Positions 6,745 through 14,381 of a stretch of DNA of 15,063 nt are shown in pieces (position 1 is the stretch's first letter; each line of letters opens with the position of its first letter). The notes below the pieces were generated by a model. The model had not been told where the DNA came from. It saw nothing but the letters and a program-made list of their open reading frames with translations, and ran no database searches. Made by a program: the position numbers and the translations under genes. This stretch comes from Pontiella sp. (GTDB taxonomy: Bacteria > Verrucomicrobiota > Kiritimatiellia > Kiritimatiellales > Pontiellaceae), in assembly GCA_029939385.1 (NCBI GenBank), contig JAOZSZ010000009.1:1-15063 (forward strand), read 5' to 3'.

Positions 6745-7527
6745 TTAAGCCAATACGGCCCGCTGCAATTCATCCAGCTCGCTAATTCCTTTTTCGGCAA
6801 GGGTCATCATTTCCATTAGCTCATCCTTACTAAATGGAGCGCCCTCGGCCGTGCCCTGCACTTCAATAATTTTACCGGAAGCGGTCATCACAAAGTTGGC
6901 ATCCACCTCGGCGGCAGAATCTTCTAAATAACAAAGATCAAGAATTGGAACCTGTTTATAAATCCCAACACTAATCGCCGCAAGGCCTTCGATGATGGGG
7001 TCCTCCTTGAGCAACCCCTCTTTCATCAAGCGCTGAATCGCCAACTTTAAAGCAACATAAGCCCCGGTAATCGAAGCCGTACGGGTTCCCCCGTCAGCTT
7101 GAATCACATCACAATCGAGATAAATCTGGCGACGCCCTAGTTTTTTTAGATCAACCACTGCACGCAAGGAACGTCCAATCAACCGCTGAATTTCCATCGT
7201 GCGCCCACCAATCTTTCCTCGGGTGGCTTCGCGTTGGGTCCGCGATTGAGTTGCCCCGGGAAGCATACTGTATTCTGCCGTTACCCAACCGCCGGGCACT
7301 TTTTGAAAACGCATCCACCCGGGAACATTTTCATCCACGCTCGCCGTGCAAATCACGCGCGTATTTCCCATTTCCACCAAAACAGAGCCTTTGGCCGTGG
7401 TAATAAAGTCCTTCGTAAATTTCACAGAGCGCATTTCATCGGCCTTTCGACCATCGATTCGCTTATCTGTATTGTTCACTATTGCATCCAAATCGATTCC
7501 GCCGCTCAAATTAATTTCTTTTTTCAT
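6745..7527 (-). CDS. rph: Ribonuclease PH
   Basis: RNase PH is a phosphate-dependent 3'-to-5' exoribonuclease that trims the 3' ends of tRNA precursors, working as a hexameric ring. The match is nearly end to end: [61 protein letters not shown], and [18 protein letters not shown] with the phosphate-binding GTR. The catalytic acidic region is [15 protein letters not shown], then [12 protein letters not shown]. From the ATG at 7527 it is 260 residues, about 20 more than usual, because of a short N-terminal extension before RIDGR. The frame stays open to an ATG at 7749, but nothing there resembles the family. No Shine-Dalgarno site is visible at 7527. The gene faces away from rpmH across a 197-base gap and is tail to tail with the helicase. 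Confidence 0.93.
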   Translation of the reverse strand: MKKEINLSGGIDLDAIVNNTDKRIDGRKADEMRSVKFTKDFITTAKGSVLVEMGNTRVICTASVDENVPGWMRFQKVPGGWVTAEYSMLPGATQSRTQREATRGKIGGRTMEIQRLIGRSLRAVVDLKKLGRRQIYLDCDVIQADGGTRTASITGAYVALKLAIQRLMKEGLLKEDPIIEGLAAISVGIYKQVPILDLCYLEDSAAEVDANFVMTASGKIIEVQGTAEGAPFSKDELMEMMTLAEKGISELDELQRAVLA

Positions 7528-7661
7528 AATCTGCGCATCGTGGCGAAGAACCCGACCGAATGCAACGGGAAATAACGAGTGAACCCTCCGGAGAACTTTC
7601 TCTATGGTCCATTCCCGTTCATACCCAACCTCACGGTCCATTCTTTTCCCCGCATTTGGAT

Positions 7662-7689
7662 TTGACAACCTATAATTTATTGGTAATTT
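7662..7689 (+). promoter_or_regulatory. Possible rpmH operon promoter
   Basis: A perfect TTGACA (7662-7667) lies 16 bases before TAATTT (7684-7689). A perfect TATAAT also sits at 7671-7676 but has no -35 at the right distance. Initiation near 7696 would give a leader of about 30 bases carrying TAGGGA ahead of rpmH. Confidence 0.4.
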
Positions 7690-7724
7690 AGCCTGCTTTT
7701 GTAGAACGAATAGGGAATTTATAG

Positions 7725-7862
7725 ATGAAACGTACATACAATCCTTCAAAGATTAAACGCGCCCGCAAATGCGGATTTCGTAATCGCATGGCTACCGCAA
7801 GTGGACGTGCCCTCCTAAAGCGTCGCCGCCAGAAAGGCCGCAAACGCCTGACGGCTGTATAA
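7725..7862 (+). CDS. rpmH: Ribosomal protein bL34
   Basis: A 45-residue, very basic protein of the large ribosomal subunit. The translation begins [20 protein letters not shown], continues with the family pattern [20 protein letters not shown], and ends in RLTAV. This is a full-length match to bL34. A TAGGGA stretch (7711-7716) lies eight bases before the ATG as a ribosome site. It heads the conserved rpmH-rnpA-yidD-yidC cluster, with rnpA starting 15 bases after its stop. In many bacteria this cluster lies beside dnaA and the origin; here the upstream neighbour is rph on the other strand. Confidence 0.97.
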   Translation: MKRTYNPSKIKRARKCGFRNRMATASGRALLKRRRQKGRKRLTAV

Positions 7863-7877
7863 TTAGGAACCCATCCT

Positions 7878-8333
7878 ATGCCGGAGCCCCATCAGAGGGA
7901 GTCGGATTGTTCTATCGACTCAAGCCCGCCATCCCGTGGGCTTGATCGGCGTTTATCAGCCAAACACCGATTGATTCAATCATCTCTTTTCACTGAAACC
8001 TTCGCGCAAAAGAAACGCTGGGTTGGCCGTTATATGGTTCTCTGGCGCAGAAGTGGAGAGAATGCTTCTTTACGTCTAGGCGTGATCACCAGCAAAAAGA
8101 TAAGCTTACGGGCTAACCAACGAAATCGGGCTCGGCGACATCTTCGCGAGGCTTATCGCAATCTTCGCCCCTACTTCTCGGGGGAATTCGATGTCCTATT
8201 AATCGGACGACGTAATATTCTCGGCGCCGACTGGAAAGATATTCTTCGCGAAATGCTTAAGCTGGCTCAACGAGCCAAACTTATTTCCGATGAAAACCTA
8301 AAAAAGGCAAAAGAAGCCCATGGTATCGGCTAA
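7878..8333 (+). CDS. rnpA: Ribonuclease P protein component
   Basis: RnpA is the basic protein cofactor of RNase P, which helps the catalytic RNA bind and cut tRNA precursors at the 5' end. The signature [15 protein letters not shown] (about residues 79-93) is the conserved RNR motif helix. Before it lie [21 protein letters not shown] and [11 protein letters not shown], as in the family. At 151 residues it is longer than most, because about 24 extra polar residues precede the RLSAKHRL start of the fold. The ATG at 7878 has AGGA nine bases ahead, and no later start keeps the conserved part, so the extension is probably real. A perfect eight-base inverted repeat (7920-7945) lies in that extension. 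The 3' end overlaps yidD by 14 bases. Confidence 0.93.
   Translation: MPEPHQRESDCSIDSSPPSRGLDRRLSAKHRLIQSSLFTETFAQKKRWVGRYMVLWRRSGENASLRLGVITSKKISLRANQRNRARRHLREAYRNLRPYFSGEFDVLLIGRRNILGADWKDILREMLKLAQRAKLISDENLKKAKEAHGIG
7920..7945 (+). repeat. Perfect hairpin inside the start of rnpA
   Basis: TCAAGCCC (7920-7927) and GGGCTTGA (7938-7945) are perfect reverse complements around a ten-base loop. The hairpin lies 40 bases into rnpA, in the part coding for the non-conserved N-terminal extension. No T run follows, so it is not a standard terminator. A role in slowing translation or stabilising the downstream message is possible but unproven. Confidence 0.5.
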
Positions 8334-8589
8334 AAAAAACCTGCCAGCAAAAGGGATAATCCTGCTGATTCGATTCTACCAAAAAGCGGTTAGCCCATGG
8401 CTGGGGCAACATTGCCGCTTCCATCCCAGCTGTTCAAACTATTGCATTGATGCCTTGAAACAACATGGTATGGTTTTCGGTCTTTGGCTTGGACTGAAAA
8501 GAATTTGCAAATGCCACCCCTTCCATCCGGGCGGATATGATCCTGCTCCCGAACGGAAAAATAAATCTATAAAAAGAGAAAACAGATGA
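8320..8589 (+). CDS. yidD: Membrane protein insertion efficiency factor YidD
   Basis: YidD is a small protein at the inner face of the membrane that helps YidC and Sec insert proteins. The 89-residue product shows the family core: [58 protein letters not shown]. Cys residues of the [11 protein letters not shown] and [10 protein letters not shown] segments are all present. An amphipathic N-terminal helix and a Lys/Arg-rich tail complete it. The ATG lies inside rnpA (14-base overlap) and the TGA overlaps the yidC start as ATGA, so the three genes are translationally coupled. Eight As in a row (8332-8339) fall right after the rnpA stop. Confidence 0.95.
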   Translation: MVSAKKNLPAKGIILLIRFYQKAVSPWLGQHCRFHPSCSNYCIDALKQHGMVFGLWLGLKRICKCHPFHPGGYDPAPERKNKSIKRENR

Positions 8590-10361
8590 ATAAAAAAGAT
8601 TTGATCCCCGTAATATTGCTCGTTCTAATGATTCCGTTGTGGATGGTTATCGACCAAAAGATTATTGCTCCAAGGTTCCCCGCAAAAACACCCGTAGTGA
8701 CCGAACAACCTGCACCCAATCTTTCAGAAGAAGGGCTGACTGGAGAGGCTTCGCCGGCGGAGACGTTAGCAGAAAAAGCCATAGAAGTGGTTGAGACTGA
8801 AGTTACGGAACCTCAAGCCGAAGAGGTGATCGCATTCCTTGAGAATGAAAAGATTGAATTAGAGCTTACTTCACTGGGCGGCGGCATTAAATGGGCCACG
8901 CTCATTGCCAAAAATAAAAAGGGATCGCCCCTCTATCCTGAACGAGATGAAAAGGATAGCCCTCCAGTGGTTCTCGACTTTTCGAACTCCACTGCCCTCG
9001 CTTACGACGGTCTTAAAGGCATTGGCTCCTCTGACCCACTTACCGTAAAAACCTCGGCAGATGGAAGGTCCGTTGTCTTTTCAAAAGCATGGAAAGGCGG
9101 CACCGCTTTCCAACGTACGCTTACTCTGGGCGATGATTATTTGATCACCATCAACGATCGATTCATTAACTCTAGTCCCGCCCCTTGGAACCTACCCAGC
9201 GTCCGCATCCTGACCGGACACATGAGAAACCCGAAAGACATGGTCGCTCAAAAAGGGATCAGTATCCTCGGTGTTGATTCATACACCCCCGAAGGCGGCA
9301 TTAACTATTGGGGACGAAAACTGCATAAGCTTTATGGAAAAGCAAAGCCCCTTTCCATCGACACCACTCCCGTCGATATGACGGATGTGAAAGTCGATTG
9401 GGTCTCCGCCAAAAATAAGTTTTTTACCCAAATCCTGCGGACCGAAGCCCCCCTCGCCACCATGGCTATTCTTTCCTCGCGCGAAACAGAAGGAAAAGGG
9501 GTGGTTCCAAAGAATGTCGCCGCGGCATTGGTCTTTGAACCCCAAGTCATTAACGCAGGCTCTCACTACGACATCAACTACAGCTATTTCATCGGGCCAA
9601 AAAAATATTCTATTTTGAAAGCCTCCGGCAACCACATGGAAAAGGTGATGGAATTCGAGACGATCGGAGCCTTTTCTTGGATGAACTGGCTGATGGAACC
9701 CTCTCGACAATTTCTATTATCCATACTGAACAAATGTTATTCCATTATTCCGAGCTACGGCATTGCAATCATTCTATTGACGTTGCTCATTCGCATCCTA
9801 TTTTGGCCGCTCACGCACAAGAGCACAGAAAGCATGAAGCGGATGCAACTGATCCAGCCTGAAATCAAAGCGCTCCAAGCGAAGTACAAAGATAGCCCAC
9901 AAAAACTACAAAAAGAAACGATGCAGCTCTACAAGGAGAAGAAGGTCAACCCCATGGGTGGATGTCTTCCCATGTTTGTGCAAATTCCAGTTTTCATTGC
10001 ACTCTTCACCGTACTCCGTAATGCCATTGAATTGCGCTATGCGGGGTTTCTATGGATTACGGATCTAAGTACGCCCGAGAACCTCTTTGCCGGCAGCATT
10101 CCGTTTATAGGGTCGCTCAACATCCTTCCGTTGCTCATGTCGCTCTCCATGATCTGGCAACAAAAACTTACCCCGCAAGTGGCCTCTACTCCAGAACAGC
10201 AACAGCAGCAAAAAATGATGATGTTCATGATGCCAATTATGATGCTGTTCTTTTTCTACAAGATGCCATCGGGGCTCGTACTTTACTGGACCACCAGTAA
10301 CCTGTTGATGATTTTGCAGACCAGCCTTCGAAACCTGAAAACAGAGAAGACCAAAACATAG
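8586..10361 (+). CDS. yidC: Membrane protein insertase YidC
   Basis: YidC (Oxa1/Alb3 family) inserts and folds inner-membrane proteins, alone or with SecYEG. The 591-residue form is the Gram-negative type. TM1 is at about residues 6-22 ([17 protein letters not shown]), then an acidic linker with a Glu/Ala-rich stretch, then a large periplasmic beta domain (about 75-350), then a five-helix insertase core. The core starts at [20 protein letters not shown] and carries the conserved Arg403 in the membrane groove. The cytoplasmic coiled-coil loop follows ([20 protein letters not shown]), then [20 protein letters not shown] and the last helices with [21 protein letters not shown] Gln run precedes a Met-rich helix ([16 protein letters not shown]). 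It ends the cluster; no jag or mnmE follows, and the next gene is rpoN on the other strand. Confidence 0.97.
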   Translation: MNKKDLIPVILLVLMIPLWMVIDQKIIAPRFPAKTPVVTEQPAPNLSEEGLTGEASPAETLAEKAIEVVETEVTEPQAEEVIAFLENEKIELELTSLGGGIKWATLIAKNKKGSPLYPERDEKDSPPVVLDFSNSTALAYDGLKGIGSSDPLTVKTSADGRSVVFSKAWKGGTAFQRTLTLGDDYLITINDRFINSSPAPWNLPSVRILTGHMRNPKDMVAQKGISILGVDSYTPEGGINYWGRKLHKLYGKAKPLSIDTTPVDMTDVKVDWVSAKNKFFTQILRTEAPLATMAILSSRETEGKGVVPKNVAAALVFEPQVINAGSHYDINYSYFIGPKKYSILKASGNHMEKVMEFETIGAFSWMNWLMEPSRQFLLSILNKCYSIIPSYGIAIILLTLLIRILFWPLTHKSTESMKRMQLIQPEIKALQAKYKDSPQKLQKETMQLYKEKKVNPMGGCLPMFVQIPVFIALFTVLRNAIELRYAGFLWITDLSTPENLFAGSIPFIGSLNILPLLMSLSMIWQQKLTPQVASTPEQQQQQKMMMFMMPIMMLFFFYKMPSGLVLYWTTSNLLMILQTSLRNLKTEKTKT

Positions 10362-10393
10362 AGAGGCGTTATTTCCTCTGATGTGTTTTTCTG

Positions 10394-10427
10394 AATAAGC
10401 AATCTGTAGGATACGACAGAGCTTATT
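10394..10427. terminator. Inverted repeat between yidC and rpoN
   Basis: AATAAGC (10394-10400) pairs with GCTTATT (10421-10427), and inside it CTGT (10404-10407) pairs with ACAG (10416-10419). The hairpin lies between two convergent genes, and its right arm overlaps the rpoN stop codon. Neither side has a T run in the right place, so it may act as an RNA 3'-end stabiliser rather than a classical terminator. A five-base stem AGAGG/CCTCT just after yidC, followed by GATGTGTTTTT, is a weaker candidate for ending the yidC message. Confidence 0.4.
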
Positions 10428-11856
10428 AATGCATCTTTCGTAAATGAGAAGGAAGGATGCGTAACTGATCGCGATATTTGGCCACGGTTCGGCGAGCAAT
10501 TTTTATCCCCTGCTCCTCTAATAATTTCACGAGCTTGGCATCAGAGTAAGGTTTTTTCTTATCTTCATCGCGAATAATTTCAGCGAGTGCTGCTTTCACA
10601 CTCTCATTAGAAATGGCGACTCCGCTCGTCGTCATAATACCTGGCTTGAAAAAATATTTCATACTCAGCAACCCCTGAGGGGTCTGCATATATTTGCCCG
10701 CGGTAGCCCGACTGATGGTGGTTTCATGCACTTCAAGTAACTCCGCCACCGTCTTCATATTAAGGGGTTTAAGCTTCGAGACTCCGTGATCAAAAAAATC
10801 GCGTTGAATCCGTACAATTTCTACAGCAATACGGTAAATCGTGTTCATTCGCTGGTCGATGCTTTGGATAAATTGTTTGGACTTAGTAATCTTCTCTCGA
10901 ATATAGGTTTTTACCTCTTTTGAGGTATTTGGATCCTTGAGCATTTGTAGATATTTCTGGCTAATAAAAAGCTTCGGATAAGGTTTCTTATTTTGGGTGA
11001 TGATATATTCGCCCTCTTTCTTCTCTAGAAGAATCTCAGGCGTCACATACTCAATACGCTCTTCGCTAAAATTGCGCCCAGGTTTGGGATCTAACTTGGC
11101 AATCGCCCGCGCGAGTTCCTTAACACGATCAGGTGTAATTCCCATCAACCGAGCAATATCCTCAAACTTGTGTCGCCCCAAAAGGTCAAGATGATCAGAA
11201 ATTAACTGATATTCCTGCGAATCCTCCTTGCCCGCACGCTTAAGCTGAAGAAGCAGGCACTCGCGCAAATCACGTGCACCGACACCAGCAGGATCAAAAT
11301 CATGAATAATATTAAGAATCTTATCCAAGGTCTCAACGGGAAAGTTAGGCAGAGCAAGCAGATCCTCAACATCAAGAGTCAAATAACCATCGTCATCAAT
11401 GTTTCCAACTACAATTTCACCAATTTTTCGCTCATACTCGTTCAGGCTAGAAAGATTAAGTTGATCGAGCAATTGATCCTGTAACGAAGCCTCCTCAGAA
11501 AGAGAATCCATCATATATTGATATTTTTCTTCTGCATCGCTTCCGCCAACAATCTGCCGACTTTCATAAAAACTATCGCTCAGCTCTTCGCCCAATGCTG
11601 CCAATTTATCAAACTCATTATCGAGTTCATCGCGCTCAGCGCGCTCGGCATCCTTCGTCCCCTGTTCAATTTCGATCTGCTCGTCGGCCTGTTCCTGCGT
11701 GGCTTCCAGCGTAGGGTTTTCCGAAAGCTCCTGCTTAATCATCTGTTGAAGATCAAGCAAAGGCATTTGTAGAATCTCTAATGATTGAAAAAGATGCGGA
11801 GCAAGAGCTTGCTGCAATTTCATTTCTTGACTTAAAACTAATCCGAGATTGGCCAT
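10426..11856 (-). CDS. rpoN: RNA polymerase sigma-54 factor
   Basis: Sigma-54 directs RNA polymerase to -24/-12 promoters and needs an ATP-using activator protein. The 476-residue product has all three regions. Region I is Gln/Leu-rich (LSQEMKLQQALAPHLFQSLEILQMPLLDLQQMI) and contacts activators. Region II is acidic (about 55-100). Region III holds the core-binding domain (NIDDDGYL, FDPAGVGARDLRECLLLQL), the helix-turn-helix (LKPLNMKTVAELLEVHETTISRATAGKYMQTP) and the RpoN box ARRTVAKYR near the C-terminus, which reads the -24 element. The start at 11856 has TAGG followed by eight Ts before the ATG. No activator gene and no convincing -24/-12 site is in the window, so its targets lie elsewhere. 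It is divergent from the hydrolase gene at 12020. Confidence 0.96.
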   Translation of the reverse strand: MANLGLVLSQEMKLQQALAPHLFQSLEILQMPLLDLQQMIKQELSENPTLEATQEQADEQIEIEQGTKDAERAERDELDNEFDKLAALGEELSDSFYESRQIVGGSDAEEKYQYMMDSLSEEASLQDQLLDQLNLSSLNEYERKIGEIVVGNIDDDGYLTLDVEDLLALPNFPVETLDKILNIIHDFDPAGVGARDLRECLLLQLKRAGKEDSQEYQLISDHLDLLGRHKFEDIARLMGITPDRVKELARAIAKLDPKPGRNFSEERIEYVTPEILLEKKEGEYIITQNKKPYPKLFISQKYLQMLKDPNTSKEVKTYIREKITKSKQFIQSIDQRMNTIYRIAVEIVRIQRDFFDHGVSKLKPLNMKTVAELLEVHETTISRATAGKYMQTPQGLLSMKYFFKPGIMTTSGVAISNESVKAALAEIIRDEDKKKPYSDAKLVKLLEEQGIKIARRTVAKYRDQLRILPSHLRKMH

Positions 11857-11885
11857 AAAAAAAACCTACTGCTTCCCTCGCATTT

Positions 11886-11903
11886 TTCAAGCCAAGTCTT
11901 GAA
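11886..11903. repeat. Inverted repeat in the rpoN upstream region
   Basis: TTCAAG (11886-11891) and CTTGAA (11898-11903) are perfect reverse complements around CCAAGT. The T-rich left flank and A-rich right flank extend the pairing after one bulged base. It lies about 30 bases before the rpoN start, in the 163-base divergent gap, so it could be an operator or a hairpin in the rpoN leader. Confidence 0.4.
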
Positions 11904-12019
11904 GAAAAATGATCTCACCTCTCTATTTTAGAGTTCTCAAATTTAATACTCCGTAAAAAAAGTTTTTATTCCGATCGCTTCCCTTATGATGAGCATCCAT
12001 TTTTTAGGAGCAGTTCTCA

Positions 12020-12841
12020 ATGAGTTTGGAAGTATGCGTATTGGCTAGCGGAAGTTCAGGAAATTCTATTTATGTCGCCTCGGACAAGACCCGGATATTG
12101 ATCGATGCCGGCCTAAGCGCAAAGCAGGTGGCCGTGCGGCTCGGCCAAATTGGGGTCATCCCCGAAAGCATCAATGCCATCTGCATTTCCCACGAACACG
12201 GTGATCATATTGCAGGGATTCGTGTTTTACAAAAACGACACGGCATTCCCATCTATGCCAACGCCGGAACCCTAAAGGGTATTATGCGCCAGCCTAAATC
12301 TGACGAGATTACGGCTAAAGTTTTTCAAACGGGATCTACCTTCGAAATCGGCGACATCAGCATCACCCCCTTCTCCATCCCACACGATGCTTACGAACCC
12401 GTCGGCTTTCGCCTTCAAACATTAGATACCGCCGTTGGAATCGTCACCGACCTCGGCATGGCAACCTCGCTTATTCGCGAAAAACTAAAAGGGTGTCACG
12501 CGATTATCGTAGAATCAAATCACGATGAAGACCTTTTGCAAGAAGCCCCTCGTCCGTGGCCACTTAAACAACGGATTCGCAGTCGCCAAGGTCATCTCTC
12601 TAATACCGATGCCGCACAACTTATTGCCGAATGCGCTACCGATGCACTCGAACACGTTTTCCTTTCGCATCTCAGCTCCGACTGCAACACGCCCGACACC
12701 GCTCTACGCACGGTCGCCTCTCAGCTTCGTCTTGATGGCCTTGGACATATCCAACTTGAAATCTCCCACCCCCATAAAATTTCTAGTATTTGGAAAAGAA
12801 GCGTCCCCTCGAATGAAGGCCTTGGTCTCGAAGATTTTTAA
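12020..12841 (+). CDS. Metallo-beta-lactamase-fold hydrolase, WalJ/YycJ type
   Basis: A 273-residue cytoplasmic metal-dependent hydrolase of the MBL superfamily, closest by eye to the YycJ/WalJ group, which is thought to act as a 5' exonuclease on DNA ends or in mismatch repair. The opening VCVLASGSSGNSIYVASDKT (6-25 in part), then ILIDAGLSAKQ, is very typical. Metal-binding motifs are HEHGDH (58-63), His122 in PHDAYEPVGF, Asp144 in TDLG, ESNHD (165-169) and His217 in LSHLSSDCNTP. GHLSN (191-195) is also characteristic of the group. TAGGAG lies nine bases before the ATG, and TATGAT (11985-11990) is a possible -10. In firmicutes walJ sits beside a walKR system; here it stands alone, so that regulatory link should not be carried over. 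Confidence 0.88.
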   Translation: MSLEVCVLASGSSGNSIYVASDKTRILIDAGLSAKQVAVRLGQIGVIPESINAICISHEHGDHIAGIRVLQKRHGIPIYANAGTLKGIMRQPKSDEITAKVFQTGSTFEIGDISITPFSIPHDAYEPVGFRLQTLDTAVGIVTDLGMATSLIREKLKGCHAIIVESNHDEDLLQEAPRPWPLKQRIRSRQGHLSNTDAAQLIAECATDALEHVFLSHLSSDCNTPDTALRTVASQLRLDGLGHIQLEISHPHKISSIWKRSVPSNEGLGLEDF

Positions 12842-12853
12842 AAAAAGAGACCC

Positions 12854-13321
12854 CTATTCAACGCTTAGGATTTCTCCGGGCGAATCCGCACGAAAGGAAA
12901 AAGACTCTCCCGACTGCTTATCAAGAAGGGCCAAGCCAACGGGCGACTCAGGAGTAATGACCGTTACCTCACGCCCCTCAATCATGAGATCGATTCCGCC
13001 ACCACAATGAAGCAGGAAAAAGAGCATCGTCTCGCCGCTCATTTTCACCTCCACCAAAGCCCCCGCACCAATCGCTCGGCCCGTATAATCGGGTGCAACA
13101 AAACCACGCAAGTTATGCACTTCCGCGGCCAGGGTTTTAAACTGACTCGCATGACCGCGCGCCAAATAGGAGGCCTCCAGACCACACGTATCCCATTTCG
13201 TCTCGGCACGGGTCTCGCTATTGGTTGCGCCTGCAGAAGCACGCTCGTTTGCAGCTAACAGACGGTGCAACTCCTCTTCCAGCTCCACGAGCAAAGCTTT
13301 TAAAATCATCGATTTATTCAT
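12854..13321 (-). CDS. GreA/GreB-family elongation-factor-like protein
   Basis: A 155-residue protein laid out like Gre factors, which enter the RNA polymerase secondary channel and stimulate cleavage of stalled transcripts. Residues 1-75 look helical and coiled-coil forming. Residues 82-155 match the Gre C-terminal domain, with GALVEV, FFLLHCGGG, EGREVTVITPESPVGLALLDK and a GE turn after it. The middle reads NSETRAETKWDTCGLEASYL, the signature of a short Gre-like group common in proteobacteria, and differs from the DLSENAEY tip of true GreA. Possible acidic tip residues are E36, E40 and D44. It may therefore be a Gre competitor or regulator rather than a cleavage factor. AGGA is only two bases from the first ATG, so the Met at residue 5 is an alternative start. 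It is convergent with the hydrolase, 12 bases apart. Confidence 0.78.
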   Translation of the reverse strand: MNKSMILKALLVELEEELHRLLAANERASAGATNSETRAETKWDTCGLEASYLARGHASQFKTLAAEVHNLRGFVAPDYTGRAIGAGALVEVKMSGETMLFFLLHCGGGIDLMIEGREVTVITPESPVGLALLDKQSGESFSFRADSPGEILSVE

Positions 13322-13397
13322 AGTCCTATTAATCTATCTTTCTAGTAGCCATTTATTCAAGCCCTGCTAAAGGTGAAATTTTTCCCCTCAAACCCCA

Positions 13398-13426
13398 TTG
13401 ACCAGACTTATCTAAATCCATAAAGT
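13398..13426 (+). promoter_or_regulatory. Probable promoter of the 13524 gene
   Basis: TTGACC (13398-13403), a 17-base spacer and TAAAGT (13421-13426) make a fair sigma-70-type promoter. The predicted start of transcription, near 13433, falls on the A of an ATG. A palindrome overlaps the -10 box and this start point. Confidence 0.45.
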
Positions 13427-13445
13427 AGTTTCATGAAAAGCTACT
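13424..13445. promoter_or_regulatory. Palindrome over the -10 box and start point
   Basis: TTTCATGAAA (13429-13438) is a perfect ten-base palindrome. Outside it, AGTAG (13424-13428) faces CTACT (13441-13445), with two extra bases on the right side. The element covers the end of the -10 box and the predicted transcription start. It is placed where a repressor would block RNA polymerase, or where a 5' hairpin would hide the first ATG. Confidence 0.4.
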
Positions 13446-13519
13446 ATGTATTTTACTTTGCGGTCTCTTCGCTACCCGCACAAGTTCAGCAAACAAAACT
13501 TCTTCTTAATCCTCAATGA
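13433..13519 (+). CDS. Possible 28-residue leader peptide
   Basis: An ATG at the predicted transcription start opens a frame of 28 codons, beginning MKSYYVFYFAVSSLP, and stops at 13517-13519, four bases before the ATG at 13524. The first half is hydrophobic and aromatic. If the message is leaderless, ribosomes would read this frame first and then might restart on the next gene. There is no homology or codon evidence; it may be only a chance frame. Confidence 0.25.
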   Translation: MKSYYVFYFAVSSLPAQVQQTKLLLNPQ

Positions 13520-13523
13520 ACTT

Positions 13524-14381
13524 ATGAAAATGACTGCACTTCTATTTCTTGTCGGTGGACTGATCGGCGGCTTTGCCATCGGCCATATTTCAAAATCCAC
13601 GCCACCACCAGCAGTTCCCTCCTCCGATCTCGAAAAGTCTGTGGCCCCCGAAACTACAAGCCCAAGCCAACCGAGGGAGCAGAAACTTCTACTCCAGGCC
13701 ATTCACGAACTCGACCTCACCACCACTGAACTCGAAGACGCCCTGCAATACATCCAAAAGCTAGAGCGCAACACCCATCGCTACAACTGGCTTATGGACT
13801 ACTGGAAGGAAAAGGGATTTGGACAATCCTACCAAATGGGTTTCCTCAGCCACAAACAGTTTAAGCCCAGCGATGATCTAGTCGAATTCTTTGGCTGGGA
13901 TGAAGAGCAGGTGGAGGAAATGACCCGGATTGGGCAAGTGACCGCGACATCCATCAAAAGCTGGGAAAGTGAACATTCCGTTTGTATTGAGGATTCCGAA
14001 GACAAACTGGTTTATGAGATTGCTGCCATTTCCGAAGAAACCATCGGACAATACCTACAATCCATGGAAGATATCCTCGACCCCGACGACATGGAACTTC
14101 TTTCCTCCAAGTTAGAAAAGCAGTTTGATGGAGTGCTTCAGGATCGCATCCTCACGATGACCATTGGCTCAGCCCCAGCCCACATGCACTTCATGCAGAA
14201 CGATGCCGCCGACCAAGAATACATGATGATACAGACGAAACCCAAAGATAATAGATCGCCATTCAGCGGCGGATTTTCCACGTCAATCACGCCCTACACA
14301 CCGGGAATGCGCGTTCCGCACAGTTGGAACCATGTCTTTCAAATGGAAGAAACATCGGCTTGGAATCCAATCCTCGATTAA
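13524..14381 (+). CDS. Unknown single-pass membrane-anchored protein
   Basis: I do not recognise this protein. From the ATG at 13524 it has 285 residues: an N-terminal hydrophobic helix (about 4-22, ALLFLVGGLIGGFAIGHI), a Pro/Ser-rich linker, a helical coiled-coil-prone stretch (about 55-80, LLLQAIHELDLTTTELEDAL), then an acidic, Met- and Trp-containing domain and a polar C-terminus. The body probably lies in the periplasm. The frame is open back to an ATG at 13446 (311 residues), but the extra residues are basic and would sit awkwardly ahead of the membrane helix, so 13524 (or 13530) is preferred. No Shine-Dalgarno site is visible at any of them. The TAA overlaps the convergent stop of the next gene by sharing TTAA. 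Confidence 0.7.
   Translation: MKMTALLFLVGGLIGGFAIGHISKSTPPPAVPSSDLEKSVAPETTSPSQPREQKLLLQAIHELDLTTTELEDALQYIQKLERNTHRYNWLMDYWKEKGFGQSYQMGFLSHKQFKPSDDLVEFFGWDEEQVEEMTRIGQVTATSIKSWESEHSVCIEDSEDKLVYEIAAISEETIGQYLQSMEDILDPDDMELLSSKLEKQFDGVLQDRILTMTIGSAPAHMHFMQNDAADQEYMMIQTKPKDNRSPFSGGFSTSITPYTPGMRVPHSWNHVFQMEETSAWNPILD

Noticed and set aside
7528..7749. N-terminal extension of rph to an ATG at 7749
   Set aside because: The frame is open by chance over 74 codons, overlaps the start of rpmH on the other strand, and shows no RNase PH similarity.
8332..8339. Programmed slippage at eight As in early yidD
   Set aside because: Both rnpA and yidD are intact in their own frames and full length, so no frameshift is needed to explain them.
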